A stretch of DNA of 12,074 nt from Cyclobacteriaceae bacterium (GTDB lineage: Bacteria; Bacteroidota; Bacteroidia; Cytophagales; Cyclobacteriaceae), in assembly GCA_025455445.1 (NCBI GenBank), contig JALOMN010000018.1:1-12074 (forward strand). Reading direction: 5' to 3'. Shown piece by piece: positions 7,685-12,074 of the stretch (positions are counted from its first letter, which is position 1; every line of letters starts with the position of its first letter). The position numbers were made by a program, and so were the translations under genes. The notes under the pieces are model-generated. The model ran no database searches, was not told the DNA's origin, and saw only the letters and a program-made list of their open reading frames with translations.

Positions 7685-8248
7685 ATGAAAAAGTTCAATT
7701 ATTTCTCACTAATACTTTTAGTCGCAGCCGCATTGGTTGTTGGTTGTAAAGGAAAGCAAAAAATACCAGCAGGAGAAAAGGAAGTATCTGTGCCATGCTC
7801 TGGTCCGGATTATTTCACTACCAATAAATATTTCAGAGCAAATTCTATTGGTGAAAGCCAGGATCAGGTTACTTCCAAGAAAAAGGCACTCACCAACGCT
7901 CGCAATGAATTAGCACAGGCCATCAACACAACCGTGAAAACCGTTACTGACAACTATGTTAATTCACGTGAAATGAACAATCGTGAAGAAGTAGAAGAAC
8001 GCTTTGAGTCTCTTAATAGAGAGGTAGTGAACCAAACCCTTTCAGGTGTTCGTACAATTTGCGAAAAACTTGTTAAGACAGGTCAGAATACATATAAGAC
8101 ATATGTTGCTATTGAACTTTCAGCAGATGAATTGGTATCAAAGTACAATGAAAGACTTTCAACCGATGATCGTTTGAAAATTGATTATGACTACGAAAAG
8201 TTCAAGAAGACATTTGAAGCCGAAATGGATAAGATGGGCAATAACTAA
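7685..8248 (+). CDS. LPP20-like lipoprotein, short paralogue
   Basis: The 187-residue protein has a clear lipoprotein signal: KK at 2-3, a hydrophobic core and VVGC with the lipid cysteine C21. The mature part shows the LPP20-type plan: a beta strand with RANSIGES near 50-57, then a long helix with repeated alanines (KKKALTNARNELAQAINTT, about 64-82), a charged helix (EEVEERFESLNREVV), and a final strand TYKTYVAIELS followed by a charged helical tail. It follows the larger LPP20-like gene by 105 bases on the same strand and ends at a strong terminator, so the two may be co-transcribed, although the AT-rich gap could hold its own promoter. Its function is unknown. It probably sits at the inner face of the outer membrane as a partner of the larger lipoprotein; this is inference from adjacency. 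Confidence 0.82.
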   Translation: MKKFNYFSLILLVAAALVVGCKGKQKIPAGEKEVSVPCSGPDYFTTNKYFRANSIGESQDQVTSKKKALTNARNELAQAINTTVKTVTDNYVNSREMNNREEVEERFESLNREVVNQTLSGVRTICEKLVKTGQNTYKTYVAIELSADELVSKYNERLSTDDRLKIDYDYEKFKKTFEAEMDKMGNN

Positions 8249-8264
8249 TTTTTTCTTTAATAAT

Positions 8265-8300
8265 AAAAAATAACCCGGGCCTTCACCCGGGTTATTTTTT
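8265..8300. terminator. Bidirectional intrinsic terminator between the LPP20 genes and the MFS gene
   Basis: A 15-bp perfect stem joins 8265-8279 with 8286-8300: CCCGGG pairs with CCCGGG, flanked by TAA/TTA and six A-T pairs, around the loop CCTTCA. It is followed by T runs in both directions. The minus-strand transporter stop codon lies five bases beyond it, so both converging transcripts can end here. Confidence 0.93.
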
Positions 8301-8304
8301 TAGG

Positions 8305-9660
8305 TTAGTTTATTCCTAATTGCTTTTGAATGTCCTCAAGAGAAACTCCCTTTGTCTCAGGAAACTTAGTTAATACCCATACAAGTTGCAGAGTCATCAT
8401 GCCTGCGAAAAATGCAAATATTATCCAGGGGTCATCGCGTAAGAGACCATTTTTTTCATCTAGGAAAATTGGAGTAATTAAAGTAATCAGGGCAGCAAAA
8501 ATCCAATGCACACTCGCACCAAATGATTGACCAAGAGCACGCGATTTATTTGGAAAAATTTCCGAGATAAATACCCATATTACAGCTCCCTGACCCATTG
8601 CATGGGCGGCAATAAATAGAAGCAGGAATGACATCAGGAAAACAGGACCCGATGTAAAATAAAATGCATAGGAAACCATTGATAGACTTATTATATAGCC
8701 GATGGATCCCATCAAAAGTAAATTTTTTCTTCCGGTTCTATCGATTAAGTACAATCCCACAAAAGTGAAGATTAGATTCATTCCACCAATGGCAATTGAA
8801 TTAAACAATGATTCTTTAGCTGCCAAACCTGCACGCTCAAGTATTTCAGGTGCATAGTATAATATAAAATTGATTCCTGATAACTGATTGAAAGAGGCGA
8901 TAAAAAAGGCAAGTAATATGGGTTTGAATAGCTTACGATTAGAAAAGAAATCCCAGGTAGTTACTTTGGTAGTGTCTTTGCTGGCTTCTAAAATGGAACG
9001 AACTTCTTCCTCTGGATTCTCTATACCCAAGTCGGTCAATACTTTCTTAGCGGCACTAGCGTTATTGCGATTTGTTAATAACCATCTCGGACTTTCAGGA
9101 ACGCGAAGTACCATAAGTGTATAAATAATAGCGGGTATGGCTTCTATCCCTAACATCCAGCGCCAGTCGTTGTTGCCATCAAACCCGAGTAAAAAATAGT
9201 TTGACAAAAAGGCAATCAAAATTCCAAACACTATATTAAACTGATACATCGCTACTAATCTACCCCGAATGGATGAGGTGGAAATTTCAGCGATATAGGT
9301 AGGTGCTACAACGGAAGAGATACCTACACCTACTCCGCCAATAAAACGAAAGAATGAAAACGAATAGGGATCAGTAGCTAGTGCTGAACCTAATGCGCTG
9401 ACAGTATACAGTACTCCAATCCAGAATAATACTTTTTTTCTCCCATACTTTTCGGTTGGAATGCCGCCAAATAATGCACCGATAACAGTGCCCCATAATG
9501 CCATAGACATGATAAAAAATCCATGGAAAAAGGGTGTAGTATTCCATAATTGTTTGATGGGTAAATTCGCACCCGATATTACTACTGTATCAAAGCCGAA
9601 AAGAAAACCAGCCATGGCAGCAACTATCGAGTTTAGAAAAGTGTATTGGCGAGTTGTCAT
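8305..9660 (-). CDS. Sugar porter family MFS transporter
   Basis: This is a 12-helix inner-membrane transporter of the sugar porter family, related to XylE/GalP and eukaryotic GLUT proteins; such transporters often move hexoses or pentoses with protons, but the substrate is not known here. The 451 residues show the family signatures in order: GFLFGFDTVVISG in helix 1 (18-30), the loop motif PTEKYGRKK (68-76), RGRL (132-135), PESPRWL (188-194), QLSGINFILYYAPE (259-272), DRTGRK (307-312), and the C-terminal PETKG (434-438). Q140 and Q259 match positions that bind sugar in XylE, and N264 also fits. I chose ATG 9660; a TTG at 9696 in the same frame would overlap the pyrE stop. The gene follows pyrE by 26 bases on the same strand, so they probably form an operon. 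Confidence 0.92.
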   Translation of the reverse strand: MTTRQYTFLNSIVAAMAGFLFGFDTVVISGANLPIKQLWNTTPFFHGFFIMSMALWGTVIGALFGGIPTEKYGRKKVLFWIGVLYTVSALGSALATDPYSFSFFRFIGGVGVGISSVVAPTYIAEISTSSIRGRLVAMYQFNIVFGILIAFLSNYFLLGFDGNNDWRWMLGIEAIPAIIYTLMVLRVPESPRWLLTNRNNASAAKKVLTDLGIENPEEEVRSILEASKDTTKVTTWDFFSNRKLFKPILLAFFIASFNQLSGINFILYYAPEILERAGLAAKESLFNSIAIGGMNLIFTFVGLYLIDRTGRKNLLLMGSIGYIISLSMVSYAFYFTSGPVFLMSFLLLFIAAHAMGQGAVIWVFISEIFPNKSRALGQSFGASVHWIFAALITLITPIFLDEKNGLLRDDPWIIFAFFAGMMTLQLVWVLTKFPETKGVSLEDIQKQLGIN

Positions 9661-9686
9661 TATAAAAGATTTAAACTGAAGGATTC

Positions 9687-10334
9687 TTATTTCCAATTAG
9701 CAGGATCCAATCGCCAGGATTGAACATAATTCAATTGGTCTTCCCCAAGATATTTACTTTCTACAGCCTGCTTTAGTAAATGATTAAAATCACTTAAACA
9801 CGTTAGCGGAATTTTTGCCTGATTGAAATTCTCTTGAGCAACTTCAAAGCCATAGGTAAATATTGCAACCATGCCAATAACCTTGAAGCCAGCTTCTTCT
9901 GCTGCCTGAGCTGCTTTAAGTGAACTTCCTCCGGTTGAAATTAGGTCCTCGATGAGGACTACTTTTTGACCTTTTTGAACTTTGCCTTCAATAAGGTTAC
10001 CCATGCCATGTTCTTTTGGTTTGGGCCTTACATAAATGAAGGGAAGATTTAATTGATCGGCAACAAGCACGCCCTGAGGAATGCCGGCAGTGGCAACTCC
10101 TGCAATACATTCGGCTTCCGGAAAGTGAGTAGATACAACCTTTGCAAGTTTTTCCTTTATATAATTTCGAATATCCGGATATGAAAGTGCCAATCTGTTA
10201 TCACAATACACGGGTGATTTCCATCCTGAACTCCATGTAAAAGGATTCTTGTAGTTAAGTTTAATAGCCTCAATTTGGAGGAGTTTTGAAGCAACCGGCA
10301 TGGCTGTTTCTTCAAAAATATTTACATTACTCAT
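9687..10334 (-). CDS. pyrE: Orotate phosphoribosyltransferase
   Basis: This cytoplasmic enzyme joins orotate to PRPP to make orotidine 5'-phosphate, the fifth step of pyrimidine synthesis. The PRPP-binding motif VLIEDLISTGGSS spans 126-138, with the two acidic residues E129 and D130. The catalytic loop VRPKPKEHG (102-110) holds R103, K105, K107 and H109, matching the lysines and histidine of E. coli PyrE. The N-terminal segment with FTWSSGWKSPVYCDNR (32-47) is the orotate/PRPP site seen in the family. At 215 residues the length is normal. The ATG at 10334 gives MSNVNIFEE. It is divergent from the Nudix gene across 149 bases and stands first in a probable two-gene unit with the sugar porter. 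Confidence 0.96.
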   Translation of the reverse strand: MSNVNIFEETAMPVASKLLQIEAIKLNYKNPFTWSSGWKSPVYCDNRLALSYPDIRNYIKEKLAKVVSTHFPEAECIAGVATAGIPQGVLVADQLNLPFIYVRPKPKEHGMGNLIEGKVQKGQKVVLIEDLISTGGSSLKAAQAAEEAGFKVIGMVAIFTYGFEVAQENFNQAKIPLTCLSDFNHLLKQAVESKYLGEDQLNYVQSWRLDPANWK

Positions 10335-10483
10335 AGATGCAAGGTAAAACGAACGAACCGTTCTACAAAAGGGGGCATTAAATCAAAATCACCAGTAAAT
10401 TTCATTGCAGTATTTAAAATAAGGGTTGATTCATTGGGAATTATTTATGTTTTTGCATAGTCATTGCACTCTAAACTAAAATA
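10335..10483. other. Divergent intergenic region between pyrE and the Nudix gene
   Basis: These 149 bases must hold both promoters. On the plus strand TATGTTTT (10446-10453) is one base off the TAnnTTTG -7 element, with TTG at 10426-10428 upstream, but the 17-base spacer is short. No clear element is visible for pyrE, and I see no hairpin or coding ORF here. Confidence 0.4.
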
Positions 10484-11164
10484 ATGAACCTCTTCGTAAA
10501 CGATATTCCGGTGCGCATCATGCCAAAAGATGCTATGCCGGCCGAAGGAGATGTAAATCATGGTATTGATGCAACTGCTGAGGAAATTACCAAAGCCAAA
10601 TTAATCCATCATGTTTGGATAAAAAATGTGTCCGTAACAGATATGGACCTTTTACTCGATCTTATCAACACTAAGACACCAACGCGATTGTTGTCATTAT
10701 TTGTTTCAGTTAATAATTACGATGAGATTAAGCTTTTCTTAAAGAAAAAGTATAAGGTGATTAATGCGGCAGGTGGTTTAATTAAAAAGAAGGATAAGTT
10801 TCTGATGATTTACAGGATGAAGCGATGGGATTTACCTAAAGGAAAAAAGGAAAGTGGCGAAAAGTATAAGCAAACCGCGCTGAGGGAAGTTGAAGAGGAA
10901 TGTAATATTAAGGTAAAGCTTATTAAAAAAATCTGTACCACCTGGCATACCTATACCATGAATAGGAATAATATGCTTAAACGCACAAAGTGGTATGAAA
11001 TGGAATTACTGGATGACTCGCGAATTAAGCCGAGCATTGAAGAAGATATTGAAGACTTGCGTTGGATGACTCAGAAGGAGGTTTACCATGCCTTAGAAAA
11101 CTCATATCATTCTATCGGTTTTGTATTCGAGGAATATTATAAGACGAAAGAGGCTGCTAATTAA
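10484..11164 (+). CDS. Nudix hydrolase with an N-terminal extra domain
   Basis: The C-terminal part (about 92-220) is a Nudix domain, a fold that hydrolyses nucleoside diphosphates linked to other groups. The Nudix box runs from G120 to I142: G-x5-E126-x7-R134-E-V-E137-E138-E139. The metal-binding glutamates are present, but the glycine normally found two residues after the last glutamate is N141. RWDLPKGK (114-121) is the usual lead-in. Residues 1-90 (MNLFVNDIPVRI..., with a TRLLSLFVSVNNYDEIKLFLK segment) are not part of the Nudix fold and resemble an extra domain found in Bacteroidota relatives. The substrate cannot be told from sequence; ADP-ribose, NADH, CoA or an alarmone are all possible. 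The gene converges on coaD with only two bases between stop codons. Confidence 0.9.
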   Translation: MNLFVNDIPVRIMPKDAMPAEGDVNHGIDATAEEITKAKLIHHVWIKNVSVTDMDLLLDLINTKTPTRLLSLFVSVNNYDEIKLFLKKKYKVINAAGGLIKKKDKFLMIYRMKRWDLPKGKKESGEKYKQTALREVEEECNIKVKLIKKICTTWHTYTMNRNNMLKRTKWYEMELLDDSRIKPSIEEDIEDLRWMTQKEVYHALENSYHSIGFVFEEYYKTKEAAN

Positions 11165-11166
11165 AA

Positions 11167-11622
11167 TTATAATTTATAAGGTATAAAGGCAGAGACATCA
11201 CCGTTGTATTTGTGCACCTCACGTATTATGGATGAGCTGATAGATGCGAAAGCAGGGGAGGTAATTAAAAAAACAGATTCCAGTTCTTCATTTAATTGCC
11301 TGTTTAATTGGGCAATACTATTTTCATATTCAAAATCCGTAGTATTTCTAAGTCCTCGAAGTAAAAAGCGTGCATTATTTTTTCTGGCAAATTCCGCAGT
11401 AAGTTCCGCATAAGTCTGCACGGAAATGCCAGGATGATTTTTGAATGTCTCTTTTATTTTATCAACCATTAGGTCAATTGCGAAGTAGCGTTGTGTTTTA
11501 CCACTGTTATATCCTATTGAAATAATTATCTCATCAAATAAGGACAATCCACGCAATACAATGTCTTCATGTCCTTTGGTGAAAGGGTCAAAAGAACCAG
11601 GAAACAATGCAATACGCTTCAT
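11167..11622 (-). CDS. coaD: Phosphopantetheine adenylyltransferase
   Basis: This cytoplasmic enzyme transfers AMP from ATP to 4'-phosphopantetheine, giving dephospho-CoA, the next-to-last step of CoA synthesis. The nucleotidyltransferase motif FPGSFDPFTKGH (7-18) has T15 and H18 at the ATP site. LLRGLRN is the RGLR-type substrate loop, and ISSSIIRE near the C-terminus completes the family signature. The length of 151 residues is slightly shorter than the 160 of E. coli but normal for the family. The ATG at 11622 begins directly with MKRIALFPGSFDP. It lies 12 bases after the DUF3822-like gene on the same strand, so it is probably translated from the same message. Its stop is two bases from the Nudix stop, leaving no room for a terminator. 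Confidence 0.97.
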   Translation of the reverse strand: MKRIALFPGSFDPFTKGHEDIVLRGLSLFDEIIISIGYNSGKTQRYFAIDLMVDKIKETFKNHPGISVQTYAELTAEFARKNNARFLLRGLRNTTDFEYENSIAQLNRQLNEELESVFLITSPAFASISSSIIREVHKYNGDVSAFIPYKL

Positions 11623-11634
11623 ATAATGAGAATT

Positions 11635-12074
11635 TTAGTGCAGTAAGTACATTGAAAATAGATCATAAAAATGATGGTCTTGCATCTCATCAAAGATGTA
11701 TCCAAATTTTAAAAATGAGGGCCTGGTACCAAATGAAATATTCCTGATGTACTTAACAAATTCCTGATAATGCGGTGATTTCTTTCCGATGTAACCCCAT
11801 AATACAATTTCACTGGTTTGCTGATCCATGTTCAGGCCTTTGAGCACAAGCATAATGTATTTTACATAGTCAGTAAACTGCTTAATGGCAAATTGATTAT
11901 AGTAAATAAGTTTGCCCTTATTTATTGAAATGATATGTAGTTTAAATCTATCTACATAGATATATAATTTACCTTCCTGCAGAAGGTCTGCATATTCTAA
12001 CGTGCCCGCAATAATGGCGCTTGACTGATGTACTAATTGGATTGCTGTATTTGTATACAAAGAATTGAGCCACG
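11635..12074 (-). CDS. DUF3822-family protein (partial; N-terminal part beyond right edge)
   Basis: The frame is open to the right edge, so the true start lies outside; the TTG at 12060 is only an internal codon (upstream residues WLNSL are in frame). The 146 visible residues show the DUF3822 pattern: YIYVDRFKLHIISINKGKL, then YYNQFAIKQFTDYVKYIM, then EIVLWGYIGKKSPHYQEFVKYI, and a final HHFYDLFSMYLLH. Members are about 270 residues and adopt an actin-like (ASKHA) fold with no known activity, so about half the protein is here. In many Bacteroidota this gene is followed by rsmD and then coaD; here coaD follows directly after 12 bases. The visible part has no signal peptide or membrane segment. 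Confidence 0.85.
   Translation of the reverse strand, partial: WLNSLYTNTAIQLVHQSSAIIAGTLEYADLLQEGKLYIYVDRFKLHIISINKGKLIYYNQFAIKQFTDYVKYIMLVLKGLNMDQQTSEIVLWGYIGKKSPHYQEFVKYIRNISFGTRPSFLKFGYIFDEMQDHHFYDLFSMYLLH

Noticed and set aside
9661..9696. TTG start at 9696 for the MFS transporter
   Set aside because: It would overlap the pyrE stop and add 12 residues before the conserved N-terminus; ATG 9660 is better.
1..12074. Defence island, CRISPR array, insertion sequence, tRNA or rRNA gene
   Set aside because: I found no direct-repeat array, transposase, terminal inverted repeats with target duplication, or RNA-gene-like sequence; gene content is core metabolism and envelope lipoproteins.

Overview
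The window looks like ordinary chromosomal DNA from a member of the Bacteroidota, possibly near Chitinophagales/Sphingobacteriales; that rank is an inference from memory of protein families and is not tested. The evidence is a type-B succinate dehydrogenase operon in the order C-A-B, a DUF3822-type protein next to coaD, paired LPP20-like lipoproteins, a DnaE with a fused N-terminal exonuclease, AT-rich leaders without clear Shine-Dalgarno sequences, and a -33/-7 promoter of Bacteroidota type (TTG...TAnnTTTG).

Layout from left to right. The left edge (1-1671, minus) holds the N-terminal 557 residues of a DNA polymerase III alpha subunit with a DEDDh exonuclease in front of the PHP domain. A short intergenic region carries a 40-residue single-membrane-segment ORF (1837-1959, plus). 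Next comes the sdhCAB operon (2068-5464, plus), which makes the diheme membrane anchor, flavoprotein and iron-sulfur subunit of respiratory complex II; it ends at a bidirectional hairpin terminator. A small CHRD-like lipoprotein gene (5534-6040, minus) converges on it. Divergent from that gene, across an intergenic region with a clear inverted repeat, are two consecutive LPP20-like lipoprotein genes (6197-7579 and 7685-8248, plus), closed by a second bidirectional CCCGGG-stem terminator. On the minus strand follow a sugar-porter MFS transporter (8305-9660) and, upstream of it in the same probable operon, pyrE (9687-10334). A Nudix hydrolase (10484-11164, plus) diverges from pyrE and converges almost end to end with coaD (11167-11622, minus). 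coaD is preceded by the truncated DUF3822-like gene at the right edge (11635-12074, minus).

The content is mostly core metabolism: replication, TCA cycle/respiration, pyrimidine salvage and synthesis, and CoA synthesis, plus cell-envelope lipoproteins. I see no mobile element, CRISPR array, tRNA/rRNA gene or defence cluster, and no convincing new multi-gene system. The most informative observation is in DnaE: its PHP domain has lost most of the metal-ligand residues known from active PHP domains, while the fused exonuclease keeps all five catalytic residues, so proofreading appears to have moved into the fused domain. Other points worth checking are the 8-bp inverted repeat upstream of the LPP20 pair, the tandem LPP20 lipoproteins themselves, the Nudix protein with an unusual Nudix box and an unassigned N-terminal domain, and the small membrane protein upstream of sdhC.
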